Source: Candidatus Mycoplasma mahonii (GTDB lineage Bacteria; Bacillota_I; Bacilli_A; Mycoplasmatales; Metamycoplasmataceae). Taken from it: a DNA stretch of 64,000 nucleotides. The stretch lies in the NCBI RefSeq assembly GCF_030550815.1, contig NZ_CP114583.1, positions 447,818 through 511,817 on the forward strand, written 5' to 3'. The notes beneath the pieces were generated by a model. It saw nothing but the letters and a program-made list of their open reading frames with translations, was not told the origin of the DNA and did no database searches. Numbering within the stretch: the stretch's first letter is position 1; each line of letters opens with the position of its first letter. Shown here piece by piece: positions 34,097-44,813 of the stretch. The position numbers were made by a program, and so were the translations under genes.

Positions 34097-35812
34097 CTAA
34101 ATATCCATATCTTTATAATAACCACTTTGATTAATGAGGTCTTGATGAGAACCAGATTGTAAAATCATTCCGCCACGCCCAAGAACTATAATTCGATCAA
34201 CTTCTTTGATGGTTGTTAATCTGTGGGCAACAATTAATGTCGTTTTGTGTTTGCTTAATTTTGCAACAGCTGATTTGATTTTTGATTCTGTTTCATTATC
34301 TAAAGCGGAAGTGGCCTCATCCATTAATAAGATCTTGGAATCAGCTAAAAAACATCTTGCTAAAGCAATTCTCTGCTTTTGACCACCAGATAACTTCGCA
34401 CCTCTTGGTCCAGCAACTGTTTTAAACTTATGCTCTAAACTACTTATAAAAGGATATATTTCCGCGTTTTTAGCTGCATTAACAACTTCTGAAGAAGTGG
34501 CATCTGGTTTACCATACAAAATATTGTTTTCAATCGTATCATAGAACATGACCGATTGCTGTTGAACATATCCAATATTTCTTCTTAGCGATCCAACTTC
34601 ATATTTATAAATACTAATCCCATCAATTAAAATATCGCCTTTTTGAATATCATAGAAACGTAATAATAATTTTAATAATGTTGATTTTCCAATTCCCGTT
34701 TCACCAATTAAGGCTATTTTTTCACCATGCTTAATTGATAAATTAAAGTCTTTAAAAACATCAACCATGCTACCATCCTCATTTTTATAAGAAAATGTAA
34801 CATTTCTAAATTCAATCATGCCTTTTAATTTTGTGATGGTTTTAACCCCGGATTGTTTTTCTTCATCTTGAGCCATGTATTCAAAGAAACGATCTACAGA
34901 AGAAGCTCCACGAGAAAGCATTGTATAAACATTAACAAATTTTTGCATCGGTTGAACCAACATTACTGCCGCTGATGTTAACCCCACAAATTGAGGGAGA
35001 GTAATTGTTTTATCAGCAATCATAAACGATCCAACAGTTGTTGTGATGAGGGTTGTGGAAGCAATAACTAAAACATTAGAAACAGTGAAATATGCTTCAA
35101 AGCGATATAAAACAGAAAATGATTTTTTATATTTTTCTTGAATTTCAAGAAATCTTTCTCTTTCAAATTTTTCAGAGTTATAAGATTTAATTTCGGCTGC
35201 TCCTTCTATTTGGAATCCAATGGATGCTGACATCTCTGCATTTTTCTCTCTAACATTAATTCATATTTTTCTTCATTTTGATCGTATAAGATAAATAACA
35301 ATAACACCAACAATAAAGACAAAAACGAGAATAGTACCTATTATCCAAGATTGTAGGAAAGCATAGGTAAATCCTCCAACTGAAACTAATAAAGCAATAA
35401 TAAGATCCTCAGGACCATGATGTGCAAATTCAGGGATATCTTTTAAATCTGAAACAATCCTGGATATATAACTCCCTGTCGGTGTTTTATCAAAATTGGT
35501 CATCGGCAGACGATGCATTTTTTCAACAGCCTCACGACGCATATTGATCTCCATATTAAGACCCATTAAGTGACCTCACTTTGTAACAATCGCACTTGAA
35601 ATAAGTCTTAATACTAATAAAGTGCATAAAAAACCAATCCCCATACCTAATGCTTGATAATCAGAACTGATAGCATTTTGAACAATATATTGCGTTAAAA
35701 ATGGTGTTCCCACAGAGATAGATGCAAGAATGATAGCAAAAAATGAGTCTAAAAGAAATAACCCAATGACAGGTTTATAATAACGGATAAATTCCCTCAA
35801 GGTGCTTTTCAT
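34097..35812 (-). CDS. ABC exporter, fused membrane and ATPase domains
   Basis: This 571-aa half-transporter has six membrane segments (residues 1-310) followed by an ATPase with Walker A GETGIGKSTLL, Q-loop YVQQQSVMF, signature LSGGQKQRIALARC, Walker B KILLMDEATSALD and the His of IVAHRLTT. It is of the MsbA/LmrA/BmrA type and probably works as a homodimer exporting lipid, drug or peptide. Several TGA codons are read as Trp. The start follows a leaderless -10 box. Confidence 0.92.
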
Positions 35813-35818
35813 AAAATA

Positions 35819-35824
35819 ATTATA
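35819..35824 (-). promoter_or_regulatory. -10 box of the ABC exporter (leaderless geometry)
   Basis: TATAAT with its last T 7 nt before the ATG at 35812. Confidence 0.65.
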
Positions 35825-35942
35825 TAGTTTTATTTTATTTTAAGAAATTTATAATATTTCATCTTACTAAATGAAGAAGTTATCAAGTTTATCAGATGTT
35901 TTATCTCAGTAAATAATTGATTTTTTCTATCAATATTGCTAT

Positions 35943-36500
35943 TTATAATTTTTTGAATGAAAAATGACCGAACCTCCACCTTATTTTTGCAATGTATGAA
36001 CGAGCAAGAAATGTGAATGTATAATTATCAACAGCATTTTCAACTATTTTGTTTATTGAATCATTTCTTGAAAATACATGATCATCTTTTGAATTTTGAT
36101 ATTAGAATTATCATGAATAAAACATAAAATAAATTGTTCTTGCTAAACTCGACAATATTTTTCATTCATGTCCTAAGATTGTTATCAGGTCTTTTAATAA
36201 TTACATCAAAAGCGTTTCTACTTGTTTTTCCTTTATAAAATGTGTCATTGTATCCATCTTAAAGCAAAAACGAGCCATTGTGGATAAATGCAAGATTTAT
36301 TATTCACTTTGAGATTACTTAAATTATTTATGGCATCAGCAATATGTGTTTTGATATAGCTAGTTTAACATGCATTTTATTAGTTTGTTTTGAAGTAGGT
36401 CAATATTTTATCTCTAATTTAATTATTAATTAGGTATGACAAAACGACAGAAATAGCAGCAATAATCGCTGATATAGTCATAAGTGTTAATAATATTTTT
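35943..36500 (-). pseudogene. Degraded membrane-anchored protein gene
   Basis: This gap holds pieces of one decayed gene in shifting frames. They are an N-terminal anchor (KILLTLMTISAIIAAISVVL, stop at 36419-36421), a middle piece near 36258 (DGYNDTFYKGKTSRNAFDVI and onward) and an end piece 35943-36083 (DHVFSRNDSINKIVENAVDN and onward). The pieces look like real protein, but stops and shifts separate them. I do not recognise the family; a surface or secreted enzyme is possible because of the anchor. The remaining bases up to rluB show nothing else. Confidence 0.45.
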
Positions 36501-36553
36501 TGTCTTTATTCCTTTTGTCTTATATTTTAAAAAACTGTTCTATTGTTATTTTG

Positions 36554-37261
36554 TTATACATTGTTTTTACTTTGTAGTTCTTTTAATGTTGTGACTTCCT
36601 CGGATGTCAATTTTCGATATTTACCTTTAGATAAGTTCCCAGCATGTGATAATCCAGCAAACTCAATTCTTGTTAAAGAAAGTACTTCATTGTTAACAAT
36701 TTCAAATAATCGTTTAACATGATGATAAGTTCCCGTAGTCAATGCAATCACATATGTTTTGTTTTCTACCTTAGTTACTTTTTGTTTTGATTCCTTGTCA
36801 TCGATGATAATTTGATCAGAATTAAGATATTTTAACTCTTCTAGAGTCATGCTTCTTAATAAACGCGCCCTATAAACTTTTACAACTCCAAATGATGGAT
36901 GCGTCAATTTATTTGATAATTCGCCATCATTAGTTAAAAGCAAGGTCCCGGTGGTATTATAATCAAGTCTTCCAATTGGGAAGATGTGTCGATCATCATC
37001 AATGAGATCCGTAATGATAGTTCTATTTTGTGGATCGCTTAATGAGCAAATAATTCTTTCGGGCTTATTAATCATATAATAAACATCTTCTTCTTTGAAT
37101 AATGGTTTTCCATCAACAATAATTTCATCAGCAAAAGTAGCCTTATCACCAAGGGTCGCTACTTTACCATTGATTATAACTCGGCCTTCTGAAATAATTT
37201 CTTCTGATTTTCTTCTAGAAGCAATGCCTGCTTGAGACATTAATTTTTGAATTCTATTCAT
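36554..37261 (-). CDS. rluB: RluB/RsuA-family rRNA pseudouridine synthase
   Basis: This 235-aa protein starts with an S4 RNA-binding domain (RIQKLMSQAGIASRRKSEEI, residues 2-21), then YYMINKPERII and the catalytic Asp motif PIGRLDYNTTGTLLLTNDG. TGTYHHVKRLFEIVNNEVLSL closes the domain. The start at 37261 overlaps scpB by 8 nt; a longer reading runs further into scpB. It is the last gene of acpS-plsC-scpA-scpB-rluB. RluB versus RsuA cannot be decided with certainty, but the scpB neighbour favours RluB. Confidence 0.92.
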   Translation of the reverse strand: MNRIQKLMSQAGIASRRKSEEIISEGRVIINGKVATLGDKATFADEIIVDGKPLFKEEDVYYMINKPERIICSLSDPQNRTIITDLIDDDRHIFPIGRLDYNTTGTLLLTNDGELSNKLTHPSFGVVKVYRARLLRSMTLEELKYLNSDQIIIDDKESKQKVTKVENKTYVIALTTGTYHHVKRLFEIVNNEVLSLTRIEFAGLSHAGNLSKGKYRKLTSEEVTTLKELQSKNNV

Positions 37262-37823
37262 TTGTTTGCCTTTGTGATGCATAAAGATCAAAATCTTCAT
37301 CTTCAACATCGGCATCAGATAATTTTGATAATTTAGGCAATTCATTAAGAGATTTTATCTGGAAATAATCATAAAATTTATCAGTTATAACAAATAAATC
37401 TGGATTACCTGGTGTTTCAGCCGATCCTTTGGATTCCACAAGGCCTTTTATAACAAGTGTATTAACAACCGCTTCAGAAGATTTACCACGGATTAAATTA
37501 ATTTGTGATTTTGTGATAGGTTGCTTATAAGCAATAATACCAGCCGTTTCAATGGCTGATGCTGAAAGTCGTTGTTTTTTAATAATAGTCACAAGTTTTG
37601 AAATGATATTTTTTGATTCTTCTCGTGTGGCTATTTTAAAAACATCATTAAATTCGACTATTTTAGTTCCCCTATCTTGGGCATTAAAATACTTTTGGAA
37701 CTCTTGAAGTGCTTTGCGAGCATCTTTTGTGGGCATATCCATTGTATATTTAACTTGTTTAGCACTTAATCCCGCATCGCCTTGTACATATAACATGGCC
37801 TCAATATCCTTAAAATTATTCAT
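37254..37823 (-). CDS. scpB: Chromosome segregation/condensation protein ScpB
   Basis: This 189-aa kleisin-associated subunit bridges ScpA and SMC. It has two winged-helix units with RLSASAIETAGIIAYKQPI, KSQINLIRGKSSEAVVNTLV and a TPGNPDLFVITDKFYDYF end, all typical. The C-terminal tail is acidic. It overlaps scpA by 8 nt and rluB by 8 nt. Confidence 0.93.
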   Translation of the reverse strand: MNNFKDIEAMLYVQGDAGLSAKQVKYTMDMPTKDARKALQEFQKYFNAQDRGTKIVEFNDVFKIATREESKNIISKLVTIIKKQRLSASAIETAGIIAYKQPITKSQINLIRGKSSEAVVNTLVIKGLVESKGSAETPGNPDLFVITDKFYDYFQIKSLNELPKLSKLSDADVEDEDFDLYASQRQTNE

Positions 37824-38547
37824 TGATCACTCCTTTGGTTATTGTAATATTACCATATTGTTCATCTTGAGCTAATATTAACTCTTGTTTTCTTGACATA
37901 TCTAAAATAGTGATCATTGTGACAACAAAATGATCAATTGTGGGTACATTAAATATTTCAACAAAAGTCCTCTTTTCTTTTTCGTTGAATAATTTGATAA
38001 TTTCCAATCTTCTTTCAGCTGGAGATAAATTAAATTTTTCAATTGATACTTCCCTTAATTTTTGAGCATTAATTCTTTCAAACATTTTCCTCATCACTTC
38101 GATTAATTTAATAGGGTTGGAGTGACCGTCTAGAATAGATTCGTCAGGTACTAATTGATAATTATCATAATCAGAAGCCTCTTTAATGAAAATATTTTTT
38201 CTACGCAATTCTTTATCTCTTAATTCTTGGCCAACCATTTTAAATTGATGATATTCAGCAAGTTGTGATAATAAATCATGTTTTTCCTTTTCTATCTTGT
38301 TTTTCTTATCACCATCATCAAGCAACATCTTCGTTTTAAGATGCAATAACGAAGATGCCATAACAAGATAATCTCCAGCTAAGTCAATATTCTTTTCCTT
38401 CAGTAAATCTATGATTTGCAGGTAAGCGGTTGCTAGTTCAGCAATATCAATATCAAAGATATTCATCTTCTTGTCTTTGACTAATGAAAGTAGGAGATCG
38501 AGTGGACCTTCGTAATTATTAATTTGTAACTCGATATTTTGTTCCAT
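37816..38547 (-). CDS. scpA: Chromosome segregation/condensation protein ScpA
   Basis: This 243-aa kleisin links the SMC heads. The N-terminus has NYEGPLDLLLSLVKDKKMNIFDIDIAELA, typical of ScpA, then LAGDYLVMASSLLHLKTKMLL. The C-terminal winged helix contains RTFVEIFN and VVTMITILDMSRKQEL. It lies 8 nt after plsC in one operon. SMC itself is not in this window. Confidence 0.94.
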   Translation of the reverse strand: MEQNIELQINNYEGPLDLLLSLVKDKKMNIFDIDIAELATAYLQIIDLLKEKNIDLAGDYLVMASSLLHLKTKMLLDDGDKKNKIEKEKHDLLSQLAEYHQFKMVGQELRDKELRRKNIFIKEASDYDNYQLVPDESILDGHSNPIKLIEVMRKMFERINAQKLREVSIEKFNLSPAERRLEIIKLFNEKEKRTFVEIFNVPTIDHFVVTMITILDMSRKQELILAQDEQYGNITITKGVINE

Positions 38548-38555
38548 AAATTTAA

Positions 38556-39344
38556 TTAGGCAAAATCAGATTTGTTATCTGAACGCTCTCCTTCTGGCTT
38601 TTTCCATTCTTTTTGGACTTCTTTTTTAACTCGCATGGCAAGTGATTTATTATCTAAAGAGATAAATGAAATTGGTTTAAGTGCTTTCCCAAAAATTACT
38701 TCTACTTTTAATGTTTTCTTTCTAGACAAATCAGAAATAGATAGTGAATTGTTAATTGTCACAGGAATAATAGAGATAAATGTTTTTTTGGCAATTCTAA
38801 ATGCACCACCTTTAAAATCATTGATTTCGCCGTTCTTGGTTCTTGTTCCTTCCGGAAATACAACAGCATATTTTTTATGCTCTTTGGCATATTCGGCAAA
38901 TTTATCCATTTCTACTAGTGATGATCTTGGGGCCTTGCGATTAATATAAAAAGTATTTAAGATGTCGGAAAAACCTTTACTTCTTTTATTAGACCTTAGT
39001 GATTCTTTTGCTAAAAAAACCGGTTTATAATTATGGTTGTCAGTTCCTTCTTGGGGATTTTTTAGTGCAGCCATAATTAAGGCGACATCAAAATACGATG
39101 AATGGTTAGGAGCAAGAATGGCTGGTGCCTTAGCAATGTGTTCAAATCCCTTAACTATCAATTCTACTTTAAAAATTTTTAATAGTTTATTGGATGACTT
39201 TAAAACATAATCATTTTTTCATTGATCTTGATATCTTTCATCATCATCTGCAAGTTTTTTTATTTTTCTTGCGATAACTTTTGACCTAAAAATTTTTCAG
39301 GCAATAATTGGGTAATTTAATATCAATTTTGTTTTAACATTCAT
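38556..39344 (-). CDS. plsC: 1-acyl-glycerol-3-phosphate acyltransferase
   Basis: This 262-aa membrane-associated enzyme acylates lysophosphatidic acid, the second step after PlsY. The catalytic motif NHSSYFD (HX4D) and FPEGTRTKNG are present, with FYINRK between. An N-terminal basic amphipathic region contains TGA-coded Trp. The ATG overlaps the acpS stop (TAATG). The C-terminus is hydrophilic. Confidence 0.92.
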
Positions 39345-39640
39345 TATTTCTCCTTTTGAACTATAGCGACATAATAATCACCTTCGTTAGATGTGGATAT
39401 ATTATATCCCGGGTATCTCATTGTTCGATTATCATCAAACAATTTAATTTTATTAAAATATTTTAAAGAATTATCTGCTTTATATAGCGCCTCTTTAACA
39501 GCTCATCTCTTCGCAAGAAATTTTGGTTTATCTTCTGATAAATTATATTTAACGATTTCATCTGGATGTAATATTTTTCTAATAAAAGAATCGCTTACAT
39601 CTTTAAATCTAGATATTTGTGTTAAATCTATTCCTAGCAT
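39344..39640 (-). CDS. acpS: Holo-[acyl-carrier-protein] synthase
   Basis: This 98-aa phosphopantetheinyl transferase has MLGIDLTQISRF at the N-terminus and FLAKRWAVKEALYKA, the family's Mg/CoA-binding motif with catalytic Glu. It is short but in the family range of 100-125. TGA codes the motif Trp. It is first in the operon acpS-plsC-scpA-scpB-rluB and has a leaderless start. It implies that acyl carrier protein is used even though fatty-acid synthesis genes are not seen here. Confidence 0.9.
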
Positions 39641-39646
39641 GTTTAA

Positions 39647-39652
39647 ATTATA
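39647..39652 (-). promoter_or_regulatory. -10 box of acpS-plsC-scpAB-rluB (leaderless geometry)
   Basis: TATAAT with its last T 7 nt before the acpS ATG at 39640. Confidence 0.65.
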
Positions 39653-39716
39653 TATATTATTAAAAAAATAAATAAAGATATTAAAAATAAGTTTCTACAA
39701 AAATCTGAAGGTCAAT

Positions 39717-40439
39717 TTATTTAAATTCTTTTATTTTTTTATTAACATATTGACCCATGCCTTCAAGACCTTTGGCATATCTATTGACACTATAAAGAGA
39801 TTTTATTAGCTCTCCGTAGTTATTTCCATTTTGAATTTTTCTCAAATATTCTGAATGTTCTTTATCATATTTAATAACTTCTTTAAGTGTATCTGTTTTA
39901 TTATATTTGTTAATAAAGACCTTATTCATTTTTGGTTTTAATGCATTATGCTTAGTTGCTTTACCAACAGAAAGACCAACTATAACTGAAGTTGTTTTTG
40001 GAAGATCTAATTTCTTTTCTAATTGTTCAGCAAATCCCACAACGCCTCCAACAAAGGTCACTCCGTATCCCATTTCAATGAATGCATCATGTGCATATGT
40101 AGCAGCAATAGTTGTATCAACCACTGTTCTACGAAGTTCAGCAAATGCGATGTCTTGATTTAATTTTTGGTTTTTTATGATGTGTCTAATTCTTGTTCTG
40201 TCTGTGACAAATAAAATAAAAGCTGCTGAATCTATAATGTGTTGTTGATTATAATTCATTTCTCCAATTCATTTCTTTATTTTTTGATCCGTAATAATAA
40301 TTGCAGAAAATTGTTGAATATTCATTGATGTTGGTGAATTATTAATTACTTCTGTAATAATCTTAATATCTTTTTTTGACATCGGTTTTTTATCAAAATC
40401 TCTAACCGATACTCGCTCTATAAAATTCTCTATTGACAT
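39717..40439 (-). CDS. Nitroreductase-family FMN oxidoreductase
   Basis: This 240-aa flavoprotein has an N-terminal ERVSVRDFDKKPM (FMN-contact Arg), SPTSMNIQQFSAII (compare APSSxNxQPW), a central DTTIAATYAHDAFIEMGYGVTFVGG helix and SVIVGLSVGKATKHNALKPK. This is the NfsA/NfrA-like group, which uses NAD(P)H to reduce quinones, nitro compounds or FMN. The start follows AAAGAAG. Native substrate not deducible. Transcribed alone. Confidence 0.87.
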
Positions 40440-40511
40440 ATTTACTTCTTTCTACAACGATATTTTTTTATCTTTGTTTATATATTTTATCTTTATTTAT
40501 ACTTTTAATTT

Positions 40512-40556
40512 TAAAAAAATAAAAATCAACATAATGATTAGTCATTATGTTGATTT
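40512..40556 (-). terminator. Terminator after the NfeD-SPFH operon
   Basis: A perfect 14-bp stem (40524-40537 with 40542-40555) and 4-nt loop. The A-rich plus strand on its left gives a T-run on the minus strand. Confidence 0.85.
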
Positions 40557-40569
40557 AATAGTTTAGATT

Positions 40570-41502
40570 TTATTTCGTTGTAATGTCTTTTTTTACTTCA
40601 TCTATTAAGTTTTGTAAGGATTTAGATCTGCCAGCTGTTGTTGGTCTTGCCTTAGGAGTTTTACTTGCTGTTTTTTTTGTTTTTGAAGATACAGCTCCAA
40701 ATGTAGCTGCTAATGCAGCAGTATCAGTTAGATCTGTTGGCAATAGAATGGTTGTAGCTTCACCTTTAGAAACTTCCATTAATGCTTCATATGATTTAAG
40801 AATTAATGCTTCACGCGAAGGATTGGATGAATTAATTAAATTAATGGCTTCCATTGTTCCTTCTGCTTTCAAGATATTGGATGCTTTTTGACCTTCAGCA
40901 ACTAAGATATCAGAAGCTCTTGTTCCTTCAGCAACAAGAATTTGTTGACGTTTTTCTCTTTCGGCACGCATTTGTTTTTCCATGGCTTTTCTAATATCTT
41001 CTGGAGGAAGAATATTTTTAAGTTCTACTCTTAAAACTTTGATTCCTCATGGGTCAGTTGCTCCATCTAAAATTAATCTTAGTTTTTCATTAACTGAATC
41101 TCTAGAAGTTAGAGTTTGGTCTAATTCTAAATCTCCAATTAAATTTCTCAATGTTGTAGCTGTCATATTTTCTACAGCAAATAACGGTTTTTCTACACCA
41201 TAAGCAAATAGTTTAGGATCTGTAATTTGCATATAGACAACTGTGTCAATTTTCATTGTAACATTATCTTTTGTAATAACATCTTGTGCCGGAAAATCCA
41301 GTACTCTTTCTTTAATTGTTTCTTTTAAAACGACTTTATCAATTAAGGGAATAATGAAATTAATTCCGTTTGTTAAAATCCTCTTAAATGACCCCATCCT
41401 TTCAATAACATAAACATTTGTTTGAGGAACAATTTTAATTCCTGAAATAACAAATACCAATACTATTAAGGCAATTATTCCGACTATTATACCTATAATC
41501 AT
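40570..41502 (-). CDS. SPFH/band-7 (stomatin-like) membrane protein
   Basis: This 310-aa protein has one N-terminal membrane anchor (residues 1-22), then an SPFH domain with IKIVPQTNVYVIERMGSFKR, ERVLDFPAQDVITKDNVTM and RNLIGDLELDQTLTSRD. A coiled helix rich in Glu/Arg/Ala repeats (EKRQQILVAEGTRASDILVA) follows, then a Lys/Thr-rich tail. It resembles QmcA/stomatin. It is translationally coupled to the NfeD gene, a partner pair found across bacteria and linked to membrane microdomains. Confidence 0.92.
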
Positions 41503-41936
41503 TATTTAATCCTTTCAACGATAAATGTGACACCCATAATTTGAATAACTTTAATGGTGTCTCCAGTACTTACTTTGTCTTTGGAAGTGAACCTAAATAC
41601 TTTATCACTAATTGTTATTTCGCCATATCCCTGCGAATTATCCTTAGTAGCATCATAAGTACCACCAATGTAATTAAGATATCCGTCTTCCTTATCGTGG
41701 ATTATACGCCTTATTTTCTTAATTAAGATAAATAATATTACTCAAGATATGATTCATAAAAACCCAAATACCACAAATTCAACCCACAATGGATCACCTT
41801 TTGTGATGGCATGAGCTATTATTCCGCCGATGGCACCAATGGCAGTAGCTCATCCTACTTGCGCAATTGTGTGTAATTCAATTGTAATGGCAACTATTGC
41901 AATAATTGCTCATATAATATACATCGCTATTTCCAT
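41502..41936 (-). CDS. NfeD-like membrane protein
   Basis: This 144-aa protein has two to three membrane segments and a C-terminal OB-fold region (GGTYDATKDNSQGYGEITIS), matching the short NfeD form that partners with SPFH proteins. The start at 41936 has AGGAGG directly upstream, and a TATAAT (41954-41959) predicts an 11-nt leader. Several TGA codons hide it in standard-code reading. The stop overlaps the SPFH ATG (TAATG). Confidence 0.85.
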
Positions 41937-41965
41937 ATGAACCTCCTAATTACATTATATACTCA

Positions 41966-43471
41966 TTACTTGAAATCACGTTTAGCATAAACTCATGAAG
42001 ATAGGCCTAGTAATATGACCCCAATGATTGATCAAATAATGACAACCGTTGATGTTTTCATATAGTCTGTTGTTTCTAATTCATAAAGATTGTTTGCTTT
42101 TCGAATGTTATTTAAGTATTTTACTCTAGCTTCTGTGTCAAAATTACCAATCACAGTTTTATTACCAGCTTGATCTATCCAATCATTAGTAATATGTTGT
42201 AATATTAAAATAGACATTTCGTTTTGTGGATTAACCATATTAGCATTAGATTTATAGTTTGTTCTAAATCATCAGCCTAATAATTCAATTCTTTGAGATC
42301 AACTTGTTCTATTAAACTCAGTTATAAAATCATTTTTTTCAATATTTGCATACCTTTCAAGGAAATTATCTTGGATATTTGATTCTTTTAATAAATCAAT
42401 TCAGTTTAAAGACATGAAATTATCAGCATATTTTTTAATTGATAAAGAATTATGAGTGGGTGGAATAAATTCAGTACCATTTTCATTGTAATGTTCTATA
42501 TCACCTCTTACTAAAATAAATTCTTGGAGTTCATTATCAATAACTACATCAATGATCTTAATGTCTGAATATTTAGGATCATTCATTAATTCAAGTTTTT
42601 TAGCATGATCATTTTTCATATTACCAGCCATGCCAACATTTTTGACTTTCGGTGCGTTAATAAACACATTGTAAAATCTGCCTCATTGATATCATGGGTC
42701 AAATTTAGAAATTGTTTTATATTTATTCTTTTTTTCAGCATTATCCATACCTTCTAAATCATTTGTATCAATTATATTAACTGGGACGGTTATAAATTTC
42801 CCTGTCTCTTTGACATAACTTTTAATAATATTAGTCGGATGTTTGGCACTATGTGTGTAATCTGATGTGCCATATGCACCTGTAAGAGGGGCGATTATAA
42901 ATGAAGCGATTGGCAAAACGGCTGCAAACAAGATTGCTGTAACTAATGTCCCAACTTTTTCAAATAATGATGCTAACAACGTAATGATTCCAACCACAAA
43001 AAGTTGTACTATAAAACCACCAATCGCAAAAGAGAATGCAAAAGTTATTTTTTCATTAGGTGTGGCTACTTGATCAAAACTTCCAATAATCATATAAACT
43101 ATCAAACATAAAATATGATATATTACTAACGCTCCCAACGTGGAAATAAATTTACCAAAAATAATTTGAGATCTTGTTAGTGGCTTAGCAACAATAATTA
43201 ATTCAGTTCCATCGGATTCTCCATCTTTAAAGCAATGAATAACAATGAATGCAGTTACTAATGTTCCAAATAAAAAGGGAATAAAATAATCAAATGTTAG
43301 TCAATTGTTAACCTTAGCACTTCCTAATATTTGATTATAAGAAACATTATTAGCAGATTTAATTTCCATATATGCTAATATAGAAAATGCTAAAAGGCCA
43401 ACAATCGTTGTTATCCAAAGACTTTTTTTCTTAATCATTGTACGATTTAAGAAGTAAACATATCTAAACAT
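41966..43471 (-). CDS. ABC-2-type transporter membrane protein
   Basis: This 501-aa protein has an N-terminal cytoplasmic start and membrane segment (KKKSLWITTIVGLLAFSILA), about five further spans to residue 250, a large hydrophilic domain (about 260-460) that is probably extracellular, and one C-terminal span (TSTVVIIWSIIGVILLGL). EGSDGTELIIVAKPLTRSQI-like residues near 95 fit ABC-2 permeases. It is coupled (TAATG) to the ATPase gene upstream, so together they form an exporter or membrane-remodelling transporter with unknown substrate. Confidence 0.8.
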
Positions 43472-44499
43472 TATTCACTCCCTCTTTCTACATTAAGATT
43501 TTTAGGTTGAGTGTCAACAGAGCCTTTTTTTACATAAAAATCATAAGATTCTTGGAGTGTCATAACATTAGATGCAAATTTCTTAAGTTTTATTTTTTCT
43601 TTTATGATGTTTTTCATAATAGTTCATTGTTGTATGTCATTTTTGACATCTATAATAATACCTTCACCATTTGTAACTGTCTTTGTCTCTAACTTTAAAA
43701 GTTTTGCAATTTTTTCAAGTTTAATATTGTCTTTTGGTGATTCTGGTACAACAACAAATGATAAATTATCACCTTGTGTCAAATTCGCTTTTGTGCCTGA
43801 ATAAACAATGGATCCTCCATCAATAATTGTCACTGAATCAATAAATTGATCTAATTCTGACAAGATATGTGATGAAATGAAAATGGCAACCTCTCTTTTT
43901 TGAAGTGCCTTTAATGTATGAAAGAACTCACTCCTCGCCTGGGGGTCTAAATTAGCAGCAGGTTCATCCATAATAATGACATCAGGCTTATTAACAAGGG
44001 CTTGGGCTAATAAAACCTTTTTCTTTTGCCCTGATGAAAAAGTACTGGGTTTTCTTCTCATGATAGCACTTAGACCAATATCACTTAGAGCATCAATAGC
44101 ATATTTCTTTGATTCTTTCAAAGATATTCCGGCAAGATGAGCCATTTGAGTGATGTATTGAAGTGTATTTAGTGTCTTGGGAAATGTCGCCATTTCCGGT
44201 ATATAACCCATTCTCTTTTTAGCACTTAATGATGTGTGTTTTTGACCAAAAATAGTAATTTTTCCACTAAAATTAGCATATGCACCAATCAAAGATTTTA
44301 TTGTTGTAGTTTTACCAGCACCATTGGCGCCAATAAAACCATGAAATTCTCCTTTTTTTACTTGAAACGATGCATTCCTAACTGCATAGTTATTATTTCC
44401 TCGATACATTTTAGAAAATCCTTTAACATCAATAGCTATATTGCTGAGATTTTCATTTCTAATTTCTACTTTTTGAACTTTCTTGTGTGCTCTTTTCAT
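43471..44499 (-). CDS. ABC transporter ATPase
   Basis: This 342-aa ATPase has Walker A GANGAGKTTT, Q-loop YIPEMATF, signature FSSGQKKKVLLAQAL, Walker B VIIMDEPAANLDP and switch His SSHILSEL. It resembles single-domain exporters of the CcmA/NatA type, plus an approximately 80-aa C-terminal extension after one TGA. The partner permease follows with a TAATG overlap. Confidence 0.92.
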
Positions 44500-44506
44500 A
44501 ACAAAA

Positions 44507-44512
44507 ATTATA
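44507..44512 (-). promoter_or_regulatory. -10 box of the ABC-2 operon
   Basis: TATAAT with its last T 8 nt before the ATG at 44499, so the leader is at most one base. Confidence 0.55.
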
Positions 44513-44599
44513 TATTAAATGATTCTTTTAGTATTAATTTTTTAAAAATAGGAAAAACTACTAATGAAAGTGAACTGATATTTGACTTTATTGTCAAAA

Positions 44600-44812
44600 C
44601 TAGTGTCTATATGTGATTCTGCCAATTTTTAAATCATAGGGAGAAATTTCCAAGTCCACTTTATCTCCGGGTAAAATTTTAATTCTAAATTTTGCCATTT
44701 TTCCAGAGATAATACCCCTAATAATAACCCCGTTTTCTAACTCGACAGCATATTCTCTAGTTGTATGTGCCTTAATAACGGTTCCAACCATTTTAATTGC
44801 ATCTTTTGCCAT
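44600..44812 (-). CDS. infA: Translation initiation factor IF-1
   Basis: This 70-aa OB-fold protein has [38 protein letters not shown] and a closing [10 protein letters not shown], as in bacterial IF-1. Its ATG lies 1 nt past the map stop. The genes that usually follow it (rpmJ, rpsM, rpsK, rpoA, rplQ) are not here; an unrelated ABC operon comes next. Confidence 0.95.
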   Translation of the reverse strand: MAKDAIKMVGTVIKAHTTREYAVELENGVIIRGIISGKMAKFRIKILPGDKVDLEISPYDLKIGRITYRH

Positions 44813-44813
44813 G

